In this document: one piece after another, positions 26,464-34,830 of the stretch
Layout of the letters: the number at the start of each line of letters is the position of its first letter
Position numbering within the stretch: position 1 is the first letter of the stretch
Assembly (NCBI RefSeq): GCF_000620625.1
Contig: NZ_JIAW01000006.1
Span: 124,001 to 188,000, forward strand
Source: Mycobacterium sp. URHB0044
GTDB lineage: Bacteria > Actinomycetota > Actinomycetes > Mycobacteriales > Mycobacteriaceae
Direction: 5' to 3'
DNA length: 64,000 bases
Notes under the pieces: generated by a model
What the model was told of the DNA's origin: nothing
What the model saw: only the letters and a program-made list of their open reading frames with translations
Databases searched by the model: none
Program-made: the position numbers and the translations under genes

Positions 26464-26501
26464 AAACGGCGGCTGCGCAGATACCCGCGCAGCCGCCGTT
26501 T
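26464..26501 (+). terminator. intrinsic terminator after the response regulator
   Basis: Perfect 15-bp arms at 26464-26478 and 26487-26501 surround an 8-base loop and run into TTTT. It lies six bases after the stop codon. It may also serve the minus-strand gene ending at 26517. Confidence 0.85.
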
Positions 26502-26516
26502 TCGTAGGTGTGGCGT

Positions 26517-27017
26517 CTAGCCCCTGTTGAACAGGTTGCCGATGCCGTTGAGCAGGCCGAAGCCAGCGGTGCCCAGCTGACCCAACGCGTTGTTGCCCGC
26601 GGTGCCCAACTGGACCTGGCCGTTCTGAATCGCCGTACCGGTCTGCGAAATCGCGTTGGTTCCGGCGGTGCCGACCTGGACCTGGCCGTTCTGGATCGCG
26701 GTGCCGGTCTGCGAGATCGCGTTGGTTCCGGCGGTGCCGACCTGGACCTGCGCGTTCTGAATGGCGGTGCCGACCTGGGTGAGGAAGTTGGTTCCGGCAT
26801 CGCCGACCGATGACTGAGCGGCTCCGACCCTCGCTGTGGTCGTGGCGGACTTCGGGGTCGCCTTGTTACCGGTCTGGGTGACGACGTTGTGTTGATTTTC
26901 GGCCGCAGCCGTACCCGCACTGGCGAGGGCCATACCGCTTGCGATAGCTGCGGCACCGCCAACCATTCCCACCGTGGTGACGAGCTTGCGTACTGCGGAT
27001 TGGTTCTGTGTGCTCAC
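26517..27017 (-). CDS. secreted protein with tandem 22-residue repeats
   Basis: The protein has 166 residues from a GTG at 27017 preceded by AAGGAGA. A signal peptide (about 15-38) ends AGTAAAEN. The mature protein is built from three or more 22-residue units of the type VGTAGTNAISQTGTAIQNGQ, rich in Gly, Thr, Asn and Gln, with no Cys and few charges, ending LLNGIGNLFNRG. The repeats at DNA level are 66 bp. It may be a surface or self-assembling protein; no enzyme motif is seen. The repeat number may vary between strains. Confidence 0.75.
   Translation of the reverse strand: MSTQNQSAVRKLVTTVGMVGGAAAIASGMALASAGTAAAENQHNVVTQTGNKATPKSATTTARVGAAQSSVGDAGTNFLTQVGTAIQNAQVQVGTAGTNAISQTGTAIQNGQVQVGTAGTNAISQTGTAIQNGQVQLGTAGNNALGQLGTAGFGLLNGIGNLFNRG
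26544..26807 (-). repeat. 66-bp in-frame tandem repeats
   Basis: Near-identical 66-bp units start at 26610, 26676 and 26742, with a degenerate partial unit at about 26544. Each encodes one 22-residue unit of the secreted protein. The two central units differ at only a few bases, suggesting recent slippage. Confidence 0.85.
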
Positions 27018-27740
27018 GGGGCTGTCTCCTTCAGCAACGAAACTAACGACCGCATTTAAGTTACCGCTGGGGGTTCTAGTCAAACCTTTCCGAGAAAACA
27101 TTCCCTTGGTCTTTTATCGGCTCTCCGCCGGCGCGACTTTGCAGCTACGCGGCGTTGGCAATTCGGTCAACTACTGAATCGGCAGAGCCCGAGCGGCCGG
27201 CGGTGTGGCCGTGAGGCTGCCAGGAGACATACGGCCACCACACAGGGTTTCGTCAACGTCAATTACGCTGGCATGGCGGCTCATCCACCTCTCACCAGGC
27301 GGTATGGGCAGAGGGCTGCACAGGGGTCGGTCACGTCCCCGTGCGGGGATGCGGATCGCCAACGCAGGGCCGGCTTCCGTGCCATGGTCCGAGGCCCAAC
27401 AATTTTGCTGGTCGGGCCCTGTGCTCGAACCATTCCACGCCTCGGGACGCAACCGCACTCACGCCAATCAAGATTGCTGGCACGAGCAACTAGCAAATGG
27501 CTGGCGCGCACTTCTTCATGATCGGCGCAGACGCCGTCGGGGCGCGCGCCATTGGCTACTGCGGTGAATGCCTCGCCGAATGTCCGGAAAACCGAAGTTG
27601 CTGGCGCCACCCAACGCACAGCGACATGCGATCGCCGCTACGTGGAGTTCCTTTGCGAGTGCAAGTTCAGCCCTCGGACAGGCGTCCAGAACGGCGTGAA
27701 CTCAACGAAGCGTCGCCAGACCACAAAAGGCCTGTAGCGC
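27018..27740. other. intergenic region, no supported gene
   Basis: This is 723 bases without a convincing gene. Base composition is lower in GC than its surroundings near 27060-27180. Reading frames in it lack ribosome sites, domain matches and mycobacterial codon bias. The right-hand 160 bases must hold the promoter for the minus-strand repeat protein. It may include decayed coding sequence. Confidence 0.5.
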
Positions 27741-28766
27741 TTAGACGCCCGCGGGCTCGAGCTCGCGGATCTCGACGCTGGTGAGCGGGTTGGCGGCGAC
27801 CATCGGCGCATACAACATCGCGGCGGGCGCGGGCACCGAGTACGCCGTGACGCCACCGGCGCAGTCGGCAACGTAGAGCCGGTCGACGCCCACGGCGACG
27901 CAGGACGGCCGGGCGCCCACCGAAATGGTGTCGATGACGGCCAACGTCTCGGTGCTCAGGACCACGACCTGGTCGTAGTCGACGACGTACGCGCGCATGC
28001 CGTCCACGGAGAGCGCCAGTTGCATCGGCGCGGTGGCGACCGCCGCACTGGCCATGATCCGGTTCGCCACCAGGTCGACGACGTGCAGCACGCCGCGGTC
28101 GTTGATGTCGGAGGTCAGCACGTAGGCGGTGCTGTCCATGCCGATCTGGAGTCCTCGGATGGAGGCACCCAACTCCAGTGAGCGGCGCACCCGCCCGGTC
28201 TCGAGGTCGACGACGATGAGTCGGCTGCTTCGCGCATCCGACACCCCCGCGTAGAGCCGGCGACCGGAGGGGTCGACGCTGAGGGCGTCGATGTTCGCGT
28301 CCTCGCCCTTGGCGAGGTAGATGGTGCCGACCCGTTCCGCGGTGGTATCGATCACGGAGACGTCGACGCCGCCGTCGCCCGCGCGACCGGCGTAGATGCG
28401 CTTGCCGTCGGGGCTGGCTGCCATCGCGCTGACGTTGAAGGACAGTGGGTACGACGCGACGACGGCGCTGGTGCGCACGTCGATGACGGCGACCGCGTCG
28501 TAGTTGGCCGAGGCCACGCCGACATGGGCACGGCCAACCGCAGCGACGACGGCAGACGGCTCGCGGGCGGGAACCACGCCGGTCACGGCCAGGTTCCTGG
28601 CGTTGAGCATGACGACGTTGTGGTCGCCGTAGGTGGTGACCACCAGCGTGTCGCCATCGGCTGAGATGTCGGCGATGGGGCCGCGACCTACCGTCGCAGC
28701 ACCCAGCAGGGTGGCGTTCGCGTTTTCCACCGTCACGCTGCGTGCGCGCGCGAATGTATTAGCCAT
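27741..28766 (-). CDS. YncE/YVTN-type beta-propeller protein
   Basis: The protein has 341 residues from the ATG at 28766; a GTG at 28784 would add six residues. It is made of about seven blade-like repeats, each with patterns such as AVAVIDVRTSAVVASYPL, SPDGKRIYAGR and DPSGRRLYAGV. No signal peptide is evident, which is unusual for this fold. Propellers of this kind are binding scaffolds; no catalytic residues are identifiable. It is monocistronic with long spacers on both sides. Confidence 0.75.
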   Translation of the reverse strand: MANTFARARSVTVENANATLLGAATVGRGPIADISADGDTLVVTTYGDHNVVMLNARNLAVTGVVPAREPSAVVAAVGRAHVGVASANYDAVAVIDVRTSAVVASYPLSFNVSAMAASPDGKRIYAGRAGDGGVDVSVIDTTAERVGTIYLAKGEDANIDALSVDPSGRRLYAGVSDARSSRLIVVDLETGRVRRSLELGASIRGLQIGMDSTAYVLTSDINDRGVLHVVDLVANRIMASAAVATAPMQLALSVDGMRAYVVDYDQVVVLSTETLAVIDTISVGARPSCVAVGVDRLYVADCAGGVTAYSVPAPAAMLYAPMVAANPLTSVEIRELEPAGV

Positions 28767-29203
28767 GTTCCTGGGCACCTCCACCGGGGCAATGGCCCGG
28801 CACTAGTTCGATGTGTTCGGCGCCCGATGGGGCGCAGTCCCGGTCGAGTCTAGCGACGGAAAATCGGCTCCGAGGGTGGCTTGGAGACGGTTTCCGTTGG
28901 GACTGCGGCAACCTCTCAGACACCGCTTATAAAACTCTTCGTTATGCATCCGTTATCTTCGCTGAGCAACGCTAGAATCGCGTTGCACCAGCACTTTCAT
29001 CGCGAAGGCAAGCGCGATCAGTTATCCGAAACGCACCCCGCAAAGGGTCCGCCCTTACCTTTCCATTCGAAAGTGAGTGCTAAATCACAGGGCGACACGA
29101 CAGCAAACTTCAAGCTCCTTGCGTCGAAATTGACGCTAGTGACTGCTGTGGCTCCCGTGGCCGCTGTGGCCTGACGCCGCAACCGCGGTCGCGGCCATCG
29201 ACT
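28767..29203. other. intergenic region, AT-richer, no supported gene
   Basis: This is 437 bases. Between about 28915 and 29130 the sequence is clearly lower in GC than the genes around it and includes TTATAAAA at 28927. No reading frame has a ribosome site plus a recognisable protein. It contains the promoter of the minus-strand propeller gene and perhaps a small RNA or remnant. Confidence 0.45.
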
Positions 29204-29551
29204 TCAGGCGTTGGGCCCTCGGTCACCCGAGGCCGCCGGCTCTGCGGCGAGCAACCCCGTCGGCAGGCCGAGGCGCACCCGTCCACGCACCCGCTCCGCT
29301 GCCCGGCCGAACGGAGCCAGCCAAGACGCGCGTCGCTGGTTCTGCGACGTGGGTAGTGGCGGCAATGGGGCAAGGGCCCGCTCGGTGGGCCCGGGGGGAG
29401 CCAGCGAGTTCACCTCCGAATACACCTCCCCGCAGGCGTGGCAATGCACCTCGTAGCGCACCACGTCGAGTTCGCCCTCGATGAACGCGTACTTCGCGAC
29501 CGCGACACAACGAGGACACCGGGCTGAGCCACGCTCCACCACCACGCCCAT
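29204..29551 (-). CDS. small zinc-ribbon protein
   Basis: The protein has 115 residues from the ATG at 29551 with GAGAG upstream; the frame continues far upstream but runs antisense through the next gene. The first 45 residues contain CPRC and CHAC separated by about 27 residues, a zinc-ribbon arrangement. The rest is basic and Pro/Ala-rich and of low complexity. Function is unknown. The start choice and the reality of the C-terminal half are moderately uncertain. Confidence 0.5.
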   Translation of the reverse strand: MGVVVERGSARCPRCVAVAKYAFIEGELDVVRYEVHCHACGEVYSEVNSLAPPGPTERALAPLPPLPTSQNQRRASWLAPFGRAAERVRGRVRLGLPTGLLAAEPAASGDRGPNA

Positions 29552-29755
29552 GCGACCAACTCTCTCTTTCGTTCCGGCGTCATGGATCGACCCGCCGGCC
29601 CTTGAGTACCCAATCGCGGCCCGGTAAACATCCTCACCGACCACGAGGTCAATGGTGGAACCAGTGCGGCCGTTCACGCGGCGAACGAAGTATCCCGATA
29701 TCCGATCGGGGCCGAATCGACACCAGGCAGGGCGCAGAACGGGAATCCTCGCGGC

Positions 29756-30397
29756 ATGAATCGTCTGCGAGTGACGGCTGTGCGCGCGGTGCGTGACGCG
29801 CCGCTGACCACGCTCTGGCTGATCGTTCTCTTCGCCACCACGCGGATCCAACGGTCGGCGTCGGCGCGGCAGCGGCGCCGGCTGCTGCACAGGCACTCGA
29901 CGAACCTGCGTCACCTCGACAGCGAGCCCGCGCGGGTGTTGACGTCGAGCCTGCTGTGGCTGGATGGCCGCCGGTGGTGGCCGTACGTGCCTGCGTACCG
30001 GGCGGTCCTGGCATCGGCGGAACGGCGGTTGGGTTCGTGGCGGTGGCTGTTGGTCGGGCTCGCCGCTCACGCCGTCGGGACGTACGTCGGTCAGGCCCAT
30101 CTTCGGCGCGCCATCAAGTCGGCCAGCGCACCGCGTCGACTCGTCGATGCGCGTGACGTCGGCGTGAGTTACTTCCTGCTCGGCATCCTCGGCACGTTGT
30201 CGGGTTACGTCGTGCGCCCATGGCGATCCCGCTTCCAGGCAGCCCTCGTCGCCGGATTGGCGGGCAATGCGCTGGTCAGGCCGACTCACACCGAGGTGGG
30301 TCACCTGACCGCCCTTCTCGTCGGGCTGTCGTGTGCGCCCTTCGTGCCGAACCGCGACGAAGCGCCATGGCCCGGTTGGCCCGACGGCACCGGCTAG
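29756..30397 (+). CDS. rhomboid-like membrane protein
   Basis: The protein has 213 residues and about five to six hydrophobic segments. It starts with a short basic cytoplasmic end, then PLTTLWLIVLFATTRIQ, and later GLAAHAVGTYVGQ, GVSYFLLGILGTLSGYV and TEVGHLTALLVGL. These resemble the rhomboid-like families of actinobacteria. The GxSx serine of true rhomboid proteases is not clearly present: GVSYF carries a Ser and GHLTALL a His, so a protease role is possible but unproven. It stands alone. Confidence 0.6.
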   Translation: MNRLRVTAVRAVRDAPLTTLWLIVLFATTRIQRSASARQRRRLLHRHSTNLRHLDSEPARVLTSSLLWLDGRRWWPYVPAYRAVLASAERRLGSWRWLLVGLAAHAVGTYVGQAHLRRAIKSASAPRRLVDARDVGVSYFLLGILGTLSGYVVRPWRSRFQAALVAGLAGNALVRPTHTEVGHLTALLVGLSCAPFVPNRDEAPWPGWPDGTG

Positions 30398-30561
30398 AGC
30401 CAGCAGCTATCGGCCGTAAAGCGCACGACGAGTTGCCGAGGGTGCTGACCAGTGCCTCGCCTGTCGTCAACGTGCGGGAGGCCGGGCGCTAGGCTTAGGT
30501 CCGGAATGGCGCTGTCTGGGGGGACACGCCTACGCGTGGGGAAAGGGTGGATTGACGGCCC

Positions 30562-31878
30562 GTGTCTGGACAATCGCCGCGGTGGCAGGCCACCGCCCGT
30601 CTGCTTCGGCGGACCGGTTTCGGCGCCACGGGCCCCCAGATCGACGCGGTCGCCAACCAGGACTGGTCGGCGTACCTCGACACCGTCCTGGCGCTGGATC
30701 CCGACCGCGATCCGGGCGCACTCGCAACCCCACGGCCAACTCCGGTGACACCCCCGATGCCGTCCAGCAACCTCCGCGCCGCCCAAATCGAAGCGATCAC
30801 CCACGAACTCGCCCAACAGATGCACGAGATGACGGCATGGTGGGTGCGACGGATGGCGGCCGTCCAGGAACCCATCCATGAGAAGCTAACCCTGTTGTGG
30901 CACAACCACTTCGCAACGTCGGCGCAGAAGGTCCCCGTCGCCGAGTGGATGGGGCTGCAGAACCAGCGGCTCCGCACGCTCAAACTCGGCGACTTCCGGA
31001 CCCTCGCCCTGACGATGCTCAGCGACGCCGCAATGCTGTATTGGCTCGACGGGGTCAGCAACAGTGCGAAGAGCGCCAACGAGAACCTGTCGCGCGAATT
31101 CATGGAGCTCTTCACACTCGGCCACGCCAACGGCTACTCCGAACTCGACGTGCGTGAGGGCGCGAGGGCCCTCACCGGCTGGGGCATCGGACGCGGCGGT
31201 CAAACGGCGATGGCGTGGGACCAGCACGACTCGAACGTGAAGACGGTCCTCGGCGTCACGGGCAACCTCGACCACACCGCCTTCTGCGACGCCGTGCTGA
31301 GTCAGCCCCAATCCGCGGCGTTCGTTGCTGGAAAGCTGTGGCGGCAACTTGCGTCCGACGAGCCGCCGTCCGCGGCGGCGCTGGGCCGGTTCACCGCTGC
31401 GTACGGTCCGGGCAGGGACCTGAAGGCGCTGACGAAGGCCATCCTGCTGGATCCCGAGTTCACCGCGCGTGCCGGCACCGTCGTGTGCGCCCCCATCGAG
31501 TGGACGGTCGGCGTCATCCGGGCCCTCAAAGTGCCGCTCGACGACCAACACCTGGTCGACGCGATCCTGGTGGCGCTGACCGTGATGCGGCAGCGACCCT
31601 TCTATCCGCCCGACGTCGACGGTTGGCCATACGGGCGGGCGTGGCTCTCCACGACCAGCACCACCGCCCGCGTGTGGGCGGCCGACAAGTTCTCGACGTT
31701 GGGTGACCTGTCGACCGTCGCGGACGCCGCCAAGGGTGACCGCATCGACGCCACCGGCTATCTCATCGGCATCGGCGCGTGGACCGACCGCACCGCGGCC
31801 GCGCTCAAGGAATTGGTCGACGACCCACAACGACTCGTCGCAGCCGCCGTCAACTCCCCCGAATACCTGACGGTGTAG
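30562..31878 (+). CDS. DUF1800 family protein
   Basis: The protein has 438 residues from a GTG at 30562. Conserved DUF1800 segments are visible: LLRRTGFGATGPQ at the N-terminus, LTLLWHNHFATS, NENLSREFMELFTLG and VREGARALTGW. The biochemical function of the family is not established. It is almost always encoded next to a DUF1501 protein, as here, 10 bases downstream. No signal peptide is visible, so it may be co-exported with its partner or be cytoplasmic. Confidence 0.85.
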   Translation: MSGQSPRWQATARLLRRTGFGATGPQIDAVANQDWSAYLDTVLALDPDRDPGALATPRPTPVTPPMPSSNLRAAQIEAITHELAQQMHEMTAWWVRRMAAVQEPIHEKLTLLWHNHFATSAQKVPVAEWMGLQNQRLRTLKLGDFRTLALTMLSDAAMLYWLDGVSNSAKSANENLSREFMELFTLGHANGYSELDVREGARALTGWGIGRGGQTAMAWDQHDSNVKTVLGVTGNLDHTAFCDAVLSQPQSAAFVAGKLWRQLASDEPPSAAALGRFTAAYGPGRDLKALTKAILLDPEFTARAGTVVCAPIEWTVGVIRALKVPLDDQHLVDAILVALTVMRQRPFYPPDVDGWPYGRAWLSTTSTTARVWAADKFSTLGDLSTVADAAKGDRIDATGYLIGIGAWTDRTAAALKELVDDPQRLVAAAVNSPEYLTV

Positions 31879-31888
31879 GGGATTCGAC

Positions 31889-33100
31889 ATGGCAGAGTTC
31901 AACCGCCGCAAGTTCCTGATCGCCGGAGCCGGCGTCGGGGCGGCCGGATTGCTGTCCGGCGTCGTCGCGGTCACCCTGCCCGACATGCTGGACGCGGCGC
32001 GTGACCGGCCATTGCCGGAAGACGCCGGCATCCTCGTCATCGTCACGCTCTACGGCGGCAACGACGGCATCAACACCGTCATCCCCTACACCAACAACGC
32101 CTACCACGACTCCCGGCCGGACCTGGCCTACGCGGAACACGAGGTCCTGCCGCTCGACGGGCAACTCGCGCTGAACCCCGCACTCAAGGGGCTGGCCGGG
32201 ATGTGGAAGAACCGTCGGCTGGCCATCGTGCGGGGAGTCGGTTACCCGAAGCCCGATCGCAGCCACTTCCGTTCGATGGACATCTGGCAGACCGCCTCCC
32301 CGAAGGATCCGGTGTCGACCGGTTGGATCGGCCGGTGGCTGGACGCCGGCGGTGACGATCCGTTGCGCGCACTGAACATCGGTGCGGTACTGCCACTCAT
32401 GTCGATCGGCGAAAAGCAGGTCGCCTCAGCGCTTTCCGAGAACATCCCGCGCATTCCCGGCGGGGTTGCGACGACACTTGCCGCGTTGAGCGAAGACGAT
32501 CCGCATGACACGGCCGCCATGTCCGCGGTCCGCGACACGTATCGCGCGGGCATGATCACCGAGCCGGAATTCGGCAGGGTGGTCAAGGGCATCGACCCCA
32601 CCGCGGCGTCGAGCGGTCCCGACGAGGATTCCCTGCAGGCGCAGCTCGATCTGGTGGCCCGCTGCGTGCGGGCCGGGGTGCCGACGCGCGTGTACATGGT
32701 GTCGCTTGGCGGATTCGACACGCACGCCGACGAGCGCGGTACCCAGGAGGAGCTGCTCAGGGAGCTCGACGAAGCCCTCACCCCGTTCCTCCGCCAGATG
32801 CGCACCAACACCCATGGCCGCAACCTCGTCGTGATGGCGTACTCGGAGTTCGGGCGACGCGTCGCGGCCAATGCGTCGCAAGGCACCGACCACGGCGCCG
32901 CCGGCCCCGTCTTCATCGCAGGCGGGCCCGTCAAGGGTGGCTTCTACGGCGACGAGCCGAGCCTGACCGACCTGAACGACGGCGACCTGAAGGTCACCAC
33001 CGACTTCCGCGACATCTATCACGAACTCCTCAGCCACACCCTCGACTCGGATCCCACGCCCTCAATCGGTCCCGGACGTCGCGACCTCGGATTCCTCTGA
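31889..33100 (+). CDS. DUF1501 family protein with Tat signal
   Basis: The protein has 403 residues. It starts MAEFNRRKFLIAGAGVG, a twin-arginine motif followed by a hydrophobic stretch (about 11-35), so it is probably exported folded. The core resembles the DUF1501 alkaline-phosphatase/sulfatase-like fold: VTLYGGNDGINTVIPY near residue 55, DRSHFRSMDIWQ, GGFDTHADE and EFGRRVAANASQGTDHG, which carry the potential metal ligands Asp and His. It is paired with DUF1800. The reaction is unknown; hydrolysis of a phosphate or sulfate ester is a fold-based guess. Confidence 0.85.
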   Translation: MAEFNRRKFLIAGAGVGAAGLLSGVVAVTLPDMLDAARDRPLPEDAGILVIVTLYGGNDGINTVIPYTNNAYHDSRPDLAYAEHEVLPLDGQLALNPALKGLAGMWKNRRLAIVRGVGYPKPDRSHFRSMDIWQTASPKDPVSTGWIGRWLDAGGDDPLRALNIGAVLPLMSIGEKQVASALSENIPRIPGGVATTLAALSEDDPHDTAAMSAVRDTYRAGMITEPEFGRVVKGIDPTAASSGPDEDSLQAQLDLVARCVRAGVPTRVYMVSLGGFDTHADERGTQEELLRELDEALTPFLRQMRTNTHGRNLVVMAYSEFGRRVAANASQGTDHGAAGPVFIAGGPVKGGFYGDEPSLTDLNDGDLKVTTDFRDIYHELLSHTLDSDPTPSIGPGRRDLGFL

Positions 33101-33170
33101 GCCACGCGGCCGATCGATTCGCGTCGCCCAAGAGATTCCGTGGGCAGCCGCGGTGTGGGAGCATCTGCGC

Positions 33171-33911
33171 ATGAACCCGCAGGACGACCCCGAGGCGCGC
33201 ATCCGAGATCTCGAGCGTCCACTCACCGACATGGCCCGCACGTCCGAGTTGGGGGCGGGCCAGTACGGCGGTGACTACGTCAACACATCACCGACACCGC
33301 CGCCTCCGCCGGGGTATTACGGGCCGCCCACCCAGTTCCAAACCGCCCCATATCAAGCCGCGCCCTATCAAGGCGCGCCGCGGTCATCGGGCGGCTTCGC
33401 GTGGTGGTGGTTGGTGGTGGCGGCATTGGCCATCGGCGGAGTGGTCATCGGTGTCGGCATGGTGGTGCTCGACGCGAGCGTCTTCTCCACCGGCGACTCG
33501 ACGTCGAGCAGTGCACGTGACCGTCCGAAGGTCTCCGGCGGTGGCGGAACGCTGACGAACGCCCCGTCCAGCCGACCCGACGTGCCCATCGTCGTGCCCA
33601 CCGTCGAGGTGCCCACCGACGAGCCCTCGGTGACCGTGCTGGCACCCGGTGAACCCCTCAACATCGGCGGCATGGGTGAGCACAAGACGGTCGCCTGCAA
33701 CGAGAGCCTCGTCAGCGTCAGCGGCCTGCAGAACGTCATCACGATCACCGGACACTGCACGAGCCTCTCCGTGTCCGGCATGAACAACGAAGTCGTCATC
33801 GACGGCGCCGACGCCATCGCGGCCTCCGGTTTCGACAACCGGATCACCTACCACTCGGGTGACCCCGAAGTCACGACGTCCGGCGGAGGGAACGTCGTCG
33901 AACAAGGTTGA
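33171..33911 (+). CDS. membrane-anchored DUF3060-type protein
   Basis: The protein has 246 residues from the ATG at 33171. An N-terminal cytoplasmic part is rich in Pro, Tyr and Gln. A single transmembrane segment lies at about 78-102 (FAWWWLVVAALAIGGVVIG), followed by a Ser/Pro/Thr linker and a C-terminal short beta-repeat domain with units like VSGLQNVITITGHC and VSGMNNEVVIDGAD, typical of DUF3060. Two Cys may pair. Function is unknown. The 3' end overlaps the convergent permease gene by 41 bases. Confidence 0.75.
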   Translation: MNPQDDPEARIRDLERPLTDMARTSELGAGQYGGDYVNTSPTPPPPPGYYGPPTQFQTAPYQAAPYQGAPRSSGGFAWWWLVVAALAIGGVVIGVGMVVLDASVFSTGDSTSSSARDRPKVSGGGGTLTNAPSSRPDVPIVVPTVEVPTDEPSVTVLAPGEPLNIGGMGEHKTVACNESLVSVSGLQNVITITGHCTSLSVSGMNNEVVIDGADAIAASGFDNRITYHSGDPEVTTSGGGNVVEQG

Positions 33912-34830
33912 CCGCCGACGAAAGTGACTCGCCAGCAGGCCTTCTCGCGTCCGATTCTGCTGCGCGCGACCACGCGATCACCATTGCGGCGCCCACGATC
34001 GCAAGTCCGCCGCAGGCCTGCCCCAGCGAGACGGGCTCGCCGAGGACGACGGCGGCGAGCACGACGGTGGACACCGCTTCGAGCGTCATGACGACTGCGG
34101 TCTGGCTGGCGCCGATGCGTCCCAGTGCGGCGAAGGTCAGACTGAAGGCCACCGCCGTCGCCACACCGTATGCGGCGATCTGCAGGAGATGGCCGGACGG
34201 AAACTCGAGGCTGCGCATGACGGTGCCACGCATCCCCGACGAACCGGCGGCGCCGACCGCCACCCAACACGCGGCCGTCATCGGATCGCTTCGCCTGCTG
34301 AATTCCTTGCCGACGACGAGATACAGCCCGTACGCGGCGGCGGCCGCCAATGCCAGCACCACTCCCAACGTGGAGATGGACACGTCGCCGCCGGCGACGA
34401 TCACCAACGCGGTGCCGACCGTTGACAGGACGAGGGCCTGGACCAACGAGCCGGTCAGCCGAATCCTCTTGCGGGACAACTCGATCAGCACGACGATCGC
34501 GGGGTAGGCATAGAACAGCATGATGCAGGCACCGGCCGTGCCGTGCTGCATCGACAAGTAGAACAGCGTCGACTCGGCCGCGTATCCGACGGCCCCGAGA
34601 AGAACGATGGGCAGCAGTTCTCCCGGCAGCGGCCGGACCGCCACCCCGCGGATCCACAGTCCGGCTGCCAGGACGACGGCGGCGACGGCGAAGCGGGTGG
34701 CCAGCGCGGTGGCCGAGTCGACGCCGGCGCCGGCCAGCGCGCGCCCGATCACCGTTGCCACGCCGTAGGCGACCGCACCGGCAGCGGCCAGTCCGACGCC
34801 GATGACGCCGGTTCGCGTGTCAGCAGACAT
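33871..34830 (-). CDS. EamA/DMT-family permease
   Basis: The protein has 319 residues from the ATG at 34830, which overlaps the end of the upstream aminotransferase gene by 11 bases. Ten predicted helices form two EamA halves: TGVIGVGLAAAGAVAYG at the start and LGVVLALAAAAAYGLYLV in the middle. DMT carriers of this kind usually export amino acids or related metabolites. Coupling to an aminotransferase suggests export of its product or substrate. The last about 14 codons run antisense to the DUF3060 gene. Confidence 0.85.
   Translation of the reverse strand: MSADTRTGVIGVGLAAAGAVAYGVATVIGRALAGAGVDSATALATRFAVAAVVLAAGLWIRGVAVRPLPGELLPIVLLGAVGYAAESTLFYLSMQHGTAGACIMLFYAYPAIVVLIELSRKRIRLTGSLVQALVLSTVGTALVIVAGGDVSISTLGVVLALAAAAAYGLYLVVGKEFSRRSDPMTAACWVAVGAAGSSGMRGTVMRSLEFPSGHLLQIAAYGVATAVAFSLTFAALGRIGASQTAVVMTLEAVSTVVLAAVVLGEPVSLGQACGGLAIVGAAMVIAWSRAAESDARRPAGESLSSAVNLVRRRSLRRTS

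Noticed and set aside
28881..29174. 97-codon frame with a hydrophobic Ala/Val end
   Set aside because: It has no ribosome site, no homologous pattern and atypical composition; it was treated as part of an intergenic region.
29552..30304. Long open frame upstream of the zinc-ribbon protein on the minus strand
   Set aside because: It is antisense to the rhomboid-like gene, is Arg/Pro-rich low-complexity sequence, and has no domain.
29756..30397. Rhomboid protease call
   Set aside because: Only a rhomboid-like helix pattern is visible, and the GxSG catalytic motif is not clear, so it was kept as rhomboid-like.
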